Source of the DNA: Cyanobacteriota bacterium
GTDB lineage: Bacteria; Acidobacteriota; Vicinamibacteria; Vicinamibacterales; UBA2999
Direction of reading: 5' to 3'
Assembly: GCA_019752015.1 (NCBI GenBank)
Contig: JAIEMQ010000078.1
Location: forward strand, 1 to 38,124
Length of the DNA: 38,124 bases
Shown: one piece after another, positions 23,199-31,569 of the stretch
Position numbering within the stretch: the first letter of the stretch is position 1
Layout of the letters: every line of letters begins with the position of its first letter
Program-made: the position numbers and the translations under genes
Notes under the pieces: model-generated
Seen by the model: the letters and a program-made list of their open reading frames with translations, nothing else
Databases searched by the model: none
Told to the model about the DNA's origin: nothing

Positions 23199-24704
23199 CT
23201 AGCGGTTGTGCAGAGAGAAGGCGCGCAGCAAGTATTCCACGAGGAAGAGCGGCAGCCGATCGGCGTGAATGCTCAGTCCGGTATTCACGCCGCGACGCCG
23301 CTTCTCTGCGATTTCCTCGAAAATTCGAAGTTCGTTACGCACGCGTGGACCGGGCCAGACGAGCACCGGCACGCAGTCAAGTGCACGTGCGCCCTTTCCG
23401 CTGTCCGACGCGGCCGCGGCACCGCCCTCTAGAAGTTCGAGCACCTTTCTGCCGATCGCGGCGTCCGAGGCCTGCGCGATCGCCAGCCTGGTGTCGTAGC
23501 CGAGATCCAAAGCCAATCGAGCGGCCGCACACACGGCGTGAGACGGACGCCGAGGATCCACGTCTTCGAACCTGGCCACGAGGCGCGTCGATGAGGAAGT
23601 CATGGCTGTTGGAGCGTTGCTGGGAGCATACTCGCGCTCGGGTTCCCTGGCCCGCAGGCAGACACCGCCCATGATCTCATCTGCGACCAGAGGCAGGCCG
23701 GTGTTCACGACGCCGGACCACCAGCTCACTGACTGCAGTCGCGGGTCCCTCAGCCGAACAATCGCCGCAAAGAGCGCGCGCGGGTCTGGCACCACCGATC
23801 GCCCGAGTCCCTCATGCTGAACAAAAGCGCTCCTCGCCTTGATGTCGTCGATTCGATTCCTGGTGCCGCAGACGACCAAGGGGCTCCGGGCGGCCACCGC
23901 TTCCCAGACCGTGTTGTAGCCCCCACGTGTCACCACGATCGTGCGCGGTCCGAAGTACGTGTGGAGCGATTGCGTCCGGCACACGTCAAAGCTGGCCCGG
24001 ACCGCCGGTGTCGGGCGGAGGAAGGCACCGGCGGCCAAAGTCGGCTTGGAATAGCCATGCTCGGTCATCAGCCGGCTGGCGCCGGCGAACGCTCCCAGAA
24101 ACGTCGCGAGGGTGTTGGACTTCGACACGCCGGGCCACTCGCCACCTCCGCCGACCGAGAAGATCACGTTGGCTGATTTGGCCGGCCGCCTCGCCGTGCG
24201 GCACAGCGGGCCAACTGGTACGACTTGTGGCGAATCGAGTTGTCGAAGCAGAGTCGGGTCGCGCCGGTAGGTCCAGCGGATCTCGCGTGGATGATGCGGC
24301 AGCAGGATCGTGTCGAACACGGGAACCGCGGCGCGAAGACGGAGCCTCATCAAGGGGCTGTCCGTCATCCGCAGTATCAGCACTGCGCGCCCGCCGCGCG
24401 CGATCAGGCCCGCAATGGCGGCGGACGCCTCCGGCCAGTAGGTATCGCACACCAGGACATCTGGCCGGACCTCATCAATCGCGCGTTGCAGACCGGTTTC
24501 AATCAGCCACGACCGGCCAGACACGCCGACGCCCTCGCCATCGACGAGGACTCCCGGGCAACTGAAGAACGCCCCGGCGTGACGTGACTCTGAGAAGAAG
24601 TAGCAGTCGGCGCTCTGCCGCCGGCTGAGGAACCGTTGAACGATTGAAAGCCGCGCCACGTGGCCCAGGCCTACGTGGTTGATGGCGTACAACAGGACTC
24701 TCAT
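23199..24704 (-). CDS. MurG-like glycosyltransferase fused to an unknown C-terminal domain
   Basis: 501 residues. Residues 1-352 are a GT-B fold glycosyltransferase of the MurG/GT28 type: the N-terminal LLYAINHVGLGHVARL glycine loop, VIFSVGGGGEWPG, and the donor-binding TRGGYNTVWEA near 259-269. This part is paralogous to the protein at 25635-26729, which ends at the matching LRARES. Here the chain continues through a linker into ~134 residues starting at an internal Met (368, position 23603) with RLVARFEDVDPRRPSHAVCA and GVNTGLSIHADRLPLFLVEY. I do not recognise that domain; a degenerate polysaccharide-deacetylase fold is one guess. Last gene of the kinase-led operon. Confidence 0.82.
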   Translation of the reverse strand: MRVLLYAINHVGLGHVARLSIVQRFLSRRQSADCYFFSESRHAGAFFSCPGVLVDGEGVGVSGRSWLIETGLQRAIDEVRPDVLVCDTYWPEASAAIAGLIARGGRAVLILRMTDSPLMRLRLRAAVPVFDTILLPHHPREIRWTYRRDPTLLRQLDSPQVVPVGPLCRTARRPAKSANVIFSVGGGGEWPGVSKSNTLATFLGAFAGASRLMTEHGYSKPTLAAGAFLRPTPAVRASFDVCRTQSLHTYFGPRTIVVTRGGYNTVWEAVAARSPLVVCGTRNRIDDIKARSAFVQHEGLGRSVVPDPRALFAAIVRLRDPRLQSVSWWSGVVNTGLPLVADEIMGGVCLRAREPEREYAPSNAPTAMTSSSTRLVARFEDVDPRRPSHAVCAAARLALDLGYDTRLAIAQASDAAIGRKVLELLEGGAAAASDSGKGARALDCVPVLVWPGPRVRNELRIFEEIAEKRRRGVNTGLSIHADRLPLFLVEYLLRAFSLHNR

Positions 24705-24738
24705 CGTCCGCGGCAGTATAGCGGCGCGTCAGAAAGGA

Positions 24739-25638
24739 CTAGGAACGCCGCCCCACGCCTGCTGCCGCCAGGAACTCCAGCATGCGGCCGTGAGTTGTCG
24801 TTCCCATGTATGGGGACGCATTGACGTCGATGGCATAGCATTGGCCCGCGTCATCCTCCACGAGGTCAATCGTCCCGATATCCAGCCCAAGAGCATCGCT
24901 GACCCGGGAGACCGCCCCAGCCACATGCCCGGGCCAGGGTTTCGGTCCCGCGATGGGCTGAAGCGACGGCAGGCGCAGGTACCAGTTGGTGCGCGGAATA
25001 TTGTCAAGCGCCTTCTTGATCGGAGCCGGATTCACCATTCGCGCGATGACGACGCGATCGAGCAGTTTGTATGCCCGGTAATAGGCATGGCATCGGTTTT
25101 CGATGAACCGCTCGACGATCACCTGCCGTGACCGCCAAAATCCCGGTGGCACGTCACTCCGCTGGCGGATCAGATACTCATCATGGCGGCTAATCCAGCG
25201 ACAACGCGGGCCAAGGCCAAGCGCACGCCGCTCGTCCGGGCTGACGAACTTCTCCTTCTCACCCGCGTAGTTGGCGTTGGTCTTGACGATGAGCCATTCC
25301 GCGGATTCCCCCGCGCGCGTCGCTCTTGTGCTCGGCAGCCGGGTGTGCACGCAGACATCCTGCAGGTGATGCTTGGAGATGTCGGTGACGTGTTCGTTCA
25401 GGATGCGGACCCCCTGTGCCCGGAGGACCCGACAGAACGCGGCGCGCCGAAGCGGCGTTCGCCGTGTGGCTGTCAGGTTGATGTGAAAAGCGAACCATTC
25501 AGTGTGAGGCGGGAGGCGCTTCAGCAAATCAGAGGACGTCTCGCCGAGCCTGGCGCGGACGCGCGTGGCCCCGGGGCACAGCATCGGCAAGAGGAAGCCA
25601 TCCCAGGATCGCCATTCGTAGATGCAGAGCGACGTCAC
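24739..25638 (-). CDS. ATP-grasp ligase-like protein
   Basis: 299 residues. The C-terminal half has the ATP-grasp signature GLDIGTIDLVEDDAGQCYAI and DVNASPYMG, with the Asp, Glu and Asn expected to bind Mg-ATP. WLIVKTNANYAGEKE and RQVIVERFIE fit the central ATP-binding strands. ATP-grasp enzymes join a carboxylate to an amine or thiol through an acyl phosphate. It lies between two related glycosyltransferases; its ATG overlaps the stop of the upstream one (ATGA). That context suggests it adds an amino acid or similar acid to a sugar or lipid-linked glycan. The exact substrate is not predictable. Confidence 0.82.
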   Translation of the reverse strand: MTSLCIYEWRSWDGFLLPMLCPGATRVRARLGETSSDLLKRLPPHTEWFAFHINLTATRRTPLRRAAFCRVLRAQGVRILNEHVTDISKHHLQDVCVHTRLPSTRATRAGESAEWLIVKTNANYAGEKEKFVSPDERRALGLGPRCRWISRHDEYLIRQRSDVPPGFWRSRQVIVERFIENRCHAYYRAYKLLDRVVIARMVNPAPIKKALDNIPRTNWYLRLPSLQPIAGPKPWPGHVAGAVSRVSDALGLDIGTIDLVEDDAGQCYAIDVNASPYMGTTTHGRMLEFLAAAGVGRRS

Positions 25639-26729
25639 GATTCGCGCGCCCTCAGATAACGAGCTCCCATGATTTCACCGAGCGCGACGGGAATGCCGGC
25701 ATTCACAAGCGGTGCCCATCGCCGCGTTGCCTGCCGCTCCCGTTCCGACCAGGGCCGTTCGATGGCGTCCACCAGCGCCCGAGCCGAGAGCGTAACCCGC
25801 CGCCCGAGCCGCTCGTGATCGAGAAACCGGCATCGTGCGTCGATGTCCTCTTCCGATCGGTGTGACCCGCACAGCACCAGCCTGCTCGATGCGCCCACGG
25901 CTTCCCAGCACGTGTTATACCCACCGCGAGACACGACGACGGTCCCCTCACCGAAGTGCGTGTGAAGGTTGGCCGTTCGCAGTAGCGCAAACCGTTCGGA
26001 GAAGCGTGGATCCAGTCGCATCAGCGGCCCCACCGCCAGCACCGGCTTGTGGTGCCCTCGTCGTATGAGCTGTCCGGCCGCCTCGAAGAACACCTTCAAG
26101 TACGTCGGAATGCGATTCGCGTGGCCGGCTCCCGGCCACTCGCCACCGCCGCCCACGGTGAAGATCACCGACCCGCCGGCGGCTTTGGAGTGCGCCCGGC
26201 GGGCGATAGGGCCGACAAAACCAACCGCCTCTGCGCTCAGCCGGCGGACGGCCTCAGGAGTGCGGCGGAACGTCCACGAGATCTCGGAGGGATGGTGCGG
26301 TATGAGAACAGTGTCGAACAGCTCACGCGCGGACCGCACTCTCCTCGGCATGAGCATGTGGTTCATCAGCCGCAGGAGCAGTACCGTCCGCGGGCCCGTG
26401 TCCAGGCGGCGTCCCGTCAGATTCGGCGGCCAGTAGGTGTCGCAGACGAGAACATCGGGCTGCACGCGGCGGAGCGCGTGTTGGAAGCTGCGATTGATCC
26501 ACTTCGCACGCTGGGGTCCATCAGCGCCGGGCGGAACACGGGCCTCGATGCCTGGACAGGTGAAGAGCCCCCGCACGTGGTCAGAGTCGGTAAAGAAATG
26601 GCAGTCCGCCTGGTGCTGCCGCTGCAGTTGTTTCTGCAGAATCGACAACCGCACGGCATGTCCCAGCCCAACGGTGTTGACGGCATACACGAGGAGACGG
26701 TTCACGGGGCTGGAGGCCCGCGATCTCAT
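25635..26729 (-). CDS. MurG-like glycosyltransferase
   Basis: 364 residues, a single GT-B glycosyltransferase of the MurG/GT28 type. Conserved stretches shared with the 501-residue paralog are LLVYAVNTVGLGHAVRLSIL, VCDTYWP, LIPHHPSEISWTFRR, VIFTVGGGGEWPG and VVSRGGYNTCWEAV. No signal peptide or membrane helix, so it probably works at the cytoplasmic face on an activated sugar donor. Its start overlaps the kinase stop codon (ATGA) and its stop overlaps the ATP-grasp start, a tightly coupled operon. Duplication of an ancestral gene with insertion of the ATP-grasp gene between the copies is likely. Confidence 0.88.
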   Translation of the reverse strand: MRSRASSPVNRLLVYAVNTVGLGHAVRLSILQKQLQRQHQADCHFFTDSDHVRGLFTCPGIEARVPPGADGPQRAKWINRSFQHALRRVQPDVLVCDTYWPPNLTGRRLDTGPRTVLLLRLMNHMLMPRRVRSARELFDTVLIPHHPSEISWTFRRTPEAVRRLSAEAVGFVGPIARRAHSKAAGGSVIFTVGGGGEWPGAGHANRIPTYLKVFFEAAGQLIRRGHHKPVLAVGPLMRLDPRFSERFALLRTANLHTHFGEGTVVVSRGGYNTCWEAVGASSRLVLCGSHRSEEDIDARCRFLDHERLGRRVTLSARALVDAIERPWSERERQATRRWAPLVNAGIPVALGEIMGARYLRARES

Positions 26730-29392
26730 TGTCGCTGGGCCAGAACGCCCGCCCAGTTCTGAACCACGGAGATCGGATCGGTACTGCGGCGATTTTCCTC
26801 GGCGATGATGAGGAAGCGGTTTCCGTCAGAGCCAGTCGCATAGCTGGAGGTTGTGTTGCTGGAGAGACTCTGCAGAGGACTCCGGGCAAAAGGCACCGCA
26901 AACAGCGGCGCCGGGAGATCGGTCTCAAACTTCTCGAGCGCCTTGATACGGACGGACATCAGTGTGCCGTTCGTCGCAATGAAATACAGTTCTTTGCCGT
27001 CGCGCCGCCACTGTGGCTGAATGCCACCGTTCACTGATACCTGGATTTTTCGCTCATCCGCCGGGAAGGAGCGCACGTTCACTTGATAGATTCCCGACTC
27101 GTTTGTGACGAAGGCGATCCAACGGCCGTCGGGCGAGAATCGACCCTGAATCTCGTCGAACTCCGTCCCCTGCACCGGGATCGGTTTGTCACCGTCTGAA
27201 GGCAGCACGTACAGATCCATATTGCGGGGGAATGGTGGAGTTCCCTGGCGCGTGGCGCGTTCGTAGAGCAACCACTTACCGTCGGGCGACCAATCGTCCG
27301 GCTGAACATCGACGTCCGAGTTCACGAGTAGTTCGTCTTCGCCCAGACCCAACGCGGACTTCCGGTAGATCTTGAACACCCCGCCGCGATTGGACGAAAA
27401 CGCGATCGACTTCCCGTCAGGGGCCCAAATCGCATGGTGATCGAGCGCGTCATTGAGAGTCATTCTGGACTGGACGCCACGAACGAGATCCATGAACCAG
27501 ACGTCGAACCGATCGTCTATCGCCACTTGTTTCTCATCAGGCGAAAGCTGAAGGTTTTGAATATCCCCAAGACTCGCCATCTCCTTGGGAAGGGCGAGCT
27601 CCCCGTCTTTCCTGCCGGATCGATCAAACCAGGACACCTCCCGTGAATTGCCGCGGTCCTCGCTGTACGCCAGATAGCCGTTGGACGAGACGGTGAATCC
27701 GGCCCGACGGCTATTCAAAATGAAGCCTACAGAAGGTGCGATTTGGACGGCGTCGCCTGAGACCGCGAGCGTTCGGGCGTCGAAGGGACGGCCGACTAAT
27801 GCTCTGTTCCGTCTGTAGAGCAAATAGCCGTTGGAATAGTCCGCCGTTGAGGAGGCATCGAACAGTCGCCGGGACTCCTGCCCATCGAGCGCGCCCAAAA
27901 CAATCGTGCCGCTGTCCGGCTTCGCGTTGGTCGCCAGATAGATGAAGTGGTTTCCGTCGGGCAGGAACCGCGGCGAGCGATGAGAGGTCTCGTCAGGCCC
28001 GAGCTTCGTCGCCGGCGATGCCGTACCGCCTTCGGCCGACACTTGCATGATCGGCTGACTCCGTCCGGCGAACAGGATCGTTCCGTTGCTGTTCCAGGTT
28101 CCGGCTCCATCCTCGAGGGGACCGTCGCACACGACTCGCACCGGCCCGCCCGAGATGTCGACGCGTTTCACCTGCCGGTCCGCAACGAAGCCGATCGAAC
28201 GACTGTCGGGCGACCAGAACGGATGCAAGGCGTTTTCTGTTCCAGTCAGCGGTTTCGCTTCAGCGGCGTCGAGACCACGAATCCACAGCAGTGTTTTGCC
28301 GCCCTCGGGACCTGCCGAATACGCGAGGTATCGCCCGTCAGGCGACAACGCCATCCTGGGGACCTCGCCCAGCAGCAGTCCCTCTGGAGCCGGTATGGTA
28401 AATCGTAGTGTCGGCAACGACGCCGGGCGTTCAGACAGACGTGTGATGGCGAACGACGACAGAACGATGCCCAGGAGGCCGAGTGTTATCCAGCCGCCGA
28501 AAGCGGCGGGATGGCGTGTGGTCGCTGTCACCGCCGGAGGCGGTGCTTCATCCCGAATGCCTTTCAATTGGATGATGATGTCGCCCACGTGCTGCCAGCG
28601 CTGCTCGGGATCCTTCGCCAGACAAACGTTCACCAGACGGTCCAGAGCGCGAGGAAGACCGGAACGCATCGTTGAAATCGCGACAGGTATCTCCCGCAAG
28701 ACCGCTGCGAAGACGCTGACCGTGCTTCCACCGGTAAAAGCCTTCTGGCCTGTGAGCATTTCGTGAAAAACGCAGCCGAACGCGAAGATGTCGGTCCGAG
28801 CGTCGCATTGACCGTGCTCAATCTGTTCCGGCGCCATGTATTGAGGCGTGCCGGCAATCGTCCCAGCCTCAGCGACCGGTCGAGTGAAGGACAAACCGAT
28901 CCGCTGGTCTGGCGCCGTTTCGTGCAAGCGGGCCAATCCGAAATCGAGCAGCTTCACGCCAGATTTCGTAATCATGACGTTCCCGGGCTTCAGGTCGCCA
29001 TGGATGACGCCGCGCCGATGGGTCTTGTCCAGCGCGTCCGCCATCTCCAGCGCGTAACGGATCGCTTCGTCGGCGGGCAGCGCCCCCTTGTCCAAGCGCG
29101 CTGCCAGTGTTTGCCCTTCCAGATACTCCATCACGATGAAATCAATTCCATCGTCATGCCCGATGTCGAAGAGCGTGCAGATGTTGGGATGACTCAACGC
29201 CGCAATGGCTTGCGCCTCTTGCTGAAGCCGCTGCTTCCTGTCCGTCCGGTCTGAGAATTGTTCCTGGAGGGTCTTGACGGCGATTCGCCTGTTCAACCGG
29301 GTGTCGGTGGCGAGGTAGACGTCGCCCATTCCGCCCGAGCCGAGCATCGCTTCGATCCTGTAGTGCCCCAGATTTGTCCCAAGTTTGAGCAT
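26726..29392 (-). CDS. Receptor-like Ser/Thr protein kinase with TolB-type propeller
   Basis: 888 residues. The PknB-type kinase domain (~10-280) shows the glycine loop LGSGGMGDVYLA, the ATP lysine K40, DFG at 150-152 and APE in YMAPEQ. The catalytic loop reads HGDLKPGN, not HRDLKPGN: the Asp and Asn are kept but the Arg is missing (non-RD type). A membrane helix follows (~299-317). The outer part is a beta-propeller built of PD40/WD40-like repeats (MALSPDGRYLAYS, FWSPDSRSIGFV, WAPDGKSIAFSS, FSPDGRWIAFV), likely a ligand or glycan sensor. It heads the glycosyltransferase operon and is driven by the duplicated promoter module. Confidence 0.93.
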   Translation of the reverse strand: MLKLGTNLGHYRIEAMLGSGGMGDVYLATDTRLNRRIAVKTLQEQFSDRTDRKQRLQQEAQAIAALSHPNICTLFDIGHDDGIDFIVMEYLEGQTLAARLDKGALPADEAIRYALEMADALDKTHRRGVIHGDLKPGNVMITKSGVKLLDFGLARLHETAPDQRIGLSFTRPVAEAGTIAGTPQYMAPEQIEHGQCDARTDIFAFGCVFHEMLTGQKAFTGGSTVSVFAAVLREIPVAISTMRSGLPRALDRLVNVCLAKDPEQRWQHVGDIIIQLKGIRDEAPPPAVTATTRHPAAFGGWITLGLLGIVLSSFAITRLSERPASLPTLRFTIPAPEGLLLGEVPRMALSPDGRYLAYSAGPEGGKTLLWIRGLDAAEAKPLTGTENALHPFWSPDSRSIGFVADRQVKRVDISGGPVRVVCDGPLEDGAGTWNSNGTILFAGRSQPIMQVSAEGGTASPATKLGPDETSHRSPRFLPDGNHFIYLATNAKPDSGTIVLGALDGQESRRLFDASSTADYSNGYLLYRRNRALVGRPFDARTLAVSGDAVQIAPSVGFILNSRRAGFTVSSNGYLAYSEDRGNSREVSWFDRSGRKDGELALPKEMASLGDIQNLQLSPDEKQVAIDDRFDVWFMDLVRGVQSRMTLNDALDHHAIWAPDGKSIAFSSNRGGVFKIYRKSALGLGEDELLVNSDVDVQPDDWSPDGKWLLYERATRQGTPPFPRNMDLYVLPSDGDKPIPVQGTEFDEIQGRFSPDGRWIAFVTNESGIYQVNVRSFPADERKIQVSVNGGIQPQWRRDGKELYFIATNGTLMSVRIKALEKFETDLPAPLFAVPFARSPLQSLSSNTTSSYATGSDGNRFLIIAEENRRSTDPISVVQNWAGVLAQRQ

Positions 29393-29450
29393 GAAAGGAC
29401 GACAGCCAGCCGCGGCGGCTTCGTCGGCCGCGTATTATACGCCGTCGGCT
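29368..29450 (-). repeat. Duplicated promoter-leader-start module, copy A (kinase)
   Basis: 83 bp with about 88% identity by eye to 30285-30367. It holds a TATAAT box, a 41-base leader, the ATG and the first eight codons of the kinase (MLKLGTNL). The last codon of the upstream glycosyltransferase lies at its far edge. Very likely one arose from the other by duplication. Confidence 0.9.
29434..29439 (-). promoter_or_regulatory. Consensus -10 box of the kinase operon
   Basis: TATAAT on the minus strand, an exact -10 consensus in a GC-rich genome, 41 bases before the kinase ATG. ACTGAC lies 16 bases upstream as a possible -35. The leader carries no strong Shine-Dalgarno sequence. Confidence 0.6.
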
Positions 29451-30309
29451 ACGCCGTCAGTTTTCCAATTCGTCTCAAGTACTTCACCACGTTCGCAATC
29501 TGCCGATCGTTATTCATTGTCGCCGACCAATCGAGGTTCTGCGCACACAATCGCACCTTTCGTCCGGATGGCAAGCGGTCCTGAAAGGGCCGTGCACCCA
29601 GTTGCTTCGATGCCGCAGCCGTCACACCCACGCCGTTGATATAGGTCATGAACCTAAACCAAATATCATCGTTGTATGGCGCCAACTTCAGAAATACGTC
29701 ATCGAATATCAAGTCAGAGAACATTCCTGGCGCGTATAGAACGCCGTCCCTTCCTGTGGGAAATAACGGCATCGAGTCAGTTTCGGCTTCGGCGTCCACG
29801 TGAGTTATCAAAGGCCACGTCGAATACGGCAGCCAGTGACCGTCTCTGATCATCATCCTTCTGTTCCGATACGCAACCACCTGCGAACGGTCTCGCGCGT
29901 AGGCCTCACTGAGGCCTTCAATCCAATCGTACGGATACAGCATGTCATCATCGGCCGTAATGATGACGCACTCCTTGCTCCGGTCACGCCGCAACGCAGG
30001 GATTAGCTTCCGGTACGACCCGATATTCTCGGTATACAACACCTGCAGTCGGCGTTGTTTCTCCCGCGTCCTGATGCTCGATGGGATTTCGTGCTCAGCA
30101 ATTCCCTCATCGTACAGATATGGAGACCGGGACACGTAGAGCAGGACCTCGTCGGCAGGAACACTCTGATGAAGTATCGACGCGATCGTTGGTCCGATGT
30201 CCTCGATGCGGCGCCGAATCGTTGTGAGACTGACAATAACCTTAGATTGGATGTGTCGTGCCACAGGCCAGACGTCCTCCGGGACCAGATCTGTCCCGAG
30301 TGTGAGCAT
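29449..30309 (-). CDS. GT-A type glycosyltransferase, family 2-like
   Basis: 286 residues. It has the nucleotide-sugar fold start KVIVSLTTIRRRI, the SILHQSVPADEVLLYVS strand, and the metal-binding DxD motif as ITADDDMLYP (about 120-122). The first eight residues (MLTLGTDL) come from the duplicated module shared with the kinase gene, so the native N-terminus was probably replaced or extended. Base composition is visibly more A/T than the housekeeping genes, a sign of transfer. No membrane segment. The acceptor is unknown; the neighbours suggest the same glycan as the kinase operon. Confidence 0.85.
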   Translation of the reverse strand: MLTLGTDLVPEDVWPVARHIQSKVIVSLTTIRRRIEDIGPTIASILHQSVPADEVLLYVSRSPYLYDEGIAEHEIPSSIRTREKQRRLQVLYTENIGSYRKLIPALRRDRSKECVIITADDDMLYPYDWIEGLSEAYARDRSQVVAYRNRRMMIRDGHWLPYSTWPLITHVDAEAETDSMPLFPTGRDGVLYAPGMFSDLIFDDVFLKLAPYNDDIWFRFMTYINGVGVTAAASKQLGARPFQDRLPSGRKVRLCAQNLDWSATMNNDRQIANVVKYLRRIGKLTA

Positions 30310-30367
30310 GAAAGGACGACATCCAGCCGCGGCGCCATCGTCGGGCGCGTATTATACGACGCCGGCT
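30285..30367 (-). repeat. Duplicated promoter-leader-start module, copy B (glycosyltransferase)
   Basis: Partner of copy A. Identical layout: TATAAT, 41-base leader, ATG and eight codons (MLTLGTDL). The stop codon of the upstream rhamnosyltransferase-like gene (TAA) is formed by the first bases of TATAAT, so the gene ends inside the promoter. Confidence 0.9.
30351..30356 (-). promoter_or_regulatory. Consensus -10 box before the family-2-like glycosyltransferase
   Basis: TATAAT on the minus strand at the same place in the duplicated module as at 29434-29439. The TAA within it is the stop codon of the upstream gene. The -35 region lies in that gene and shows no clear match, so this copy may be weaker. 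Confidence 0.5.
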
Positions 30368-31086
30368 GGAAGCATCTTGAATCCGCTCGAGCCCCAACGG
30401 ACGCGCACATCGCGTGAACGAACGTGATTGTAGATGTTGTTGTCGTGGACGACCTGGAGCCAACGAGGTGTTCCTTCACTCGCCTGGACGACGCGCCCAA
30501 GAGTGCTGGCGCGCGTATGGTTGATGCAGAGCGCGGTTCGGGGAGCGCAATCGGAATCGACGGCTTCGATCAGCGAGATGAACGGATTACTGGGCTGCAT
30601 CGACAGAAAGAGCCCTTCTCTGGCTTCCTCGTAGGTGTAGCCGCAGGGGAAATTGAACCATTCGAATGCCTGGCCGTGAAATGCGTCGTGCACGTCCGCC
30701 ACGAAGGATTGATGAATCGCATCGTCGTTGTCCAGGCGAGTGGAAATCAAGAACGGCCGGTCATGAAATGGCCGTATGTACCGGCGTATCGCGGCAGCGC
30801 CGAATACAGACGTCCTGCAAATGTGAAAGTGTCGGTGATGGGTGTAGCCGCACAATCGCCGCTTGAACTCCGCCGGCGTCCTGGGATGGACCAGGACGAT
30901 CCACCGGAAGTTCTGCTCGGACTGACTCGCCACCGAAGGCAGGCAGTAACGCTCGAACAGGTCGAGACGATGAGTCATCCATTCCCTCGTCGGCGGCTTC
31001 CATTGCGCTGCGGGTCTTCCGCCGCAGGGCATCCGGATGTTGAATCGAGTGATCACGAGATGCGAAAAGGAAGCCCGGCGGCGCAT
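30352..31086 (-). CDS. Putative rhamnosyltransferase-like glycosyltransferase
   Basis: 244 residues from ATG 31086. It resembles the 'putative rhamnosyl transferase' family: HLVITRFNIRMP at the start, WMTHRLDLFERYCLPSVASQ, FRWIVLVHPRTPAEFK, and the acidic sugar-donor motif in STRLDNDDAIHQSF. The open frame runs back to 31344, but that part is a leftover of a DUF433 antitoxin gene and unrelated sequence, so I exclude it. No ribosome binding site is obvious before 31086. The stop codon lies in the promoter of the next gene. Confidence 0.75.
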   Translation of the reverse strand: MRRRASFSHLVITRFNIRMPCGGRPAAQWKPPTREWMTHRLDLFERYCLPSVASQSEQNFRWIVLVHPRTPAEFKRRLCGYTHHRHFHICRTSVFGAAAIRRYIRPFHDRPFLISTRLDNDDAIHQSFVADVHDAFHGQAFEWFNFPCGYTYEEAREGLFLSMQPSNPFISLIEAVDSDCAPRTALCINHTRASTLGRVVQASEGTPRWLQVVHDNNIYNHVRSRDVRVRWGSSGFKMLPAGVV

Positions 31087-31236
31087 GCCGCGAACTGTAC
31101 CATGCTGCTGACTGCACCGTGCGCGATGCAGCGAAGACTCCGTGAGCCATGATGACGCTTCAAGCCGCGAGCTGTGGTGGCGTTGGAATCGATGCCCACA
31201 CGAATATCGGCGAGAAGACTTTTCAGCGGGGGTCGT

Positions 31237-31424
31237 CTCTAACGCGGCGCTCGCCTGTTCGCTCGACACTGTCGGAAAGTGTTCCAGGAGTTCGGGGAGC
31301 GGTTGACCAGCTTCAATGTAGTCAATCAGCGTCTGAAGGGGCACCCGAGTGCCCGCAAACCACGAGAGTCCCGATCATGATTTCGGGATGGCTCTGGACC
31401 GCCGAACTCTTCGAGTCGGCATAG
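31237..31424 (-). pseudogene. Broken DUF433-type antitoxin gene
   Basis: In one frame the minus strand reads SHPEIMIGTLV. After one extra base (near 31360) another frame reads FAGTRVPLQTLIDYIEAGQP, then ELLEHFPTVSSEQASAALE. Joined, these match the DUF433 domain (HPEIMSGTPVFAGTRVPVQTL pattern), found in antitoxins paired with DUF5615/PIN-like toxins. No valid start is visible. The next ~150 bases may be remains of the partner toxin, but I cannot show it. Confidence 0.75.
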
Positions 31425-31535
31425 CAGCAGGATACACCAAGGCGGATTCAAGGCGGACTAGCCGATCACAGGACCGACGCGCGAGTGACCGGGACCACGA
31501 CAGCAGCCAGCACCGGCCGATCGCTCTACGTACTG

Positions 31536-31559
31536 CAGGCACCCAGGCACTTCAGGCAC
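31536..31559. repeat. Short CAGGCAC array before the histidine kinase
   Basis: CAGGCAC, CCAGGCAC and TTCAGGCAC in a row. The unit is the same as in the arrays at 37389-37540 and 37895-37980. It lies ten bases before the likely start of the kinase gene. Confidence 0.65.
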
Positions 31560-31569
31560 CTGAGGTATA

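Noticed and set aside
22680-23432. Plus-strand frames around the His/AGY gene as further small genes
   Set aside because: Only 22952-23197 has a ribosome site and non-random composition; the others are shadows of the lyase and glycosyltransferase genes.
30761-31150. Intact toxin partner of the DUF433 remnant
   Set aside because: A VRTVQ-like stretch can be imagined (HGVFAASRTVQSAAW), but no continuous match to DUF5615 was found.
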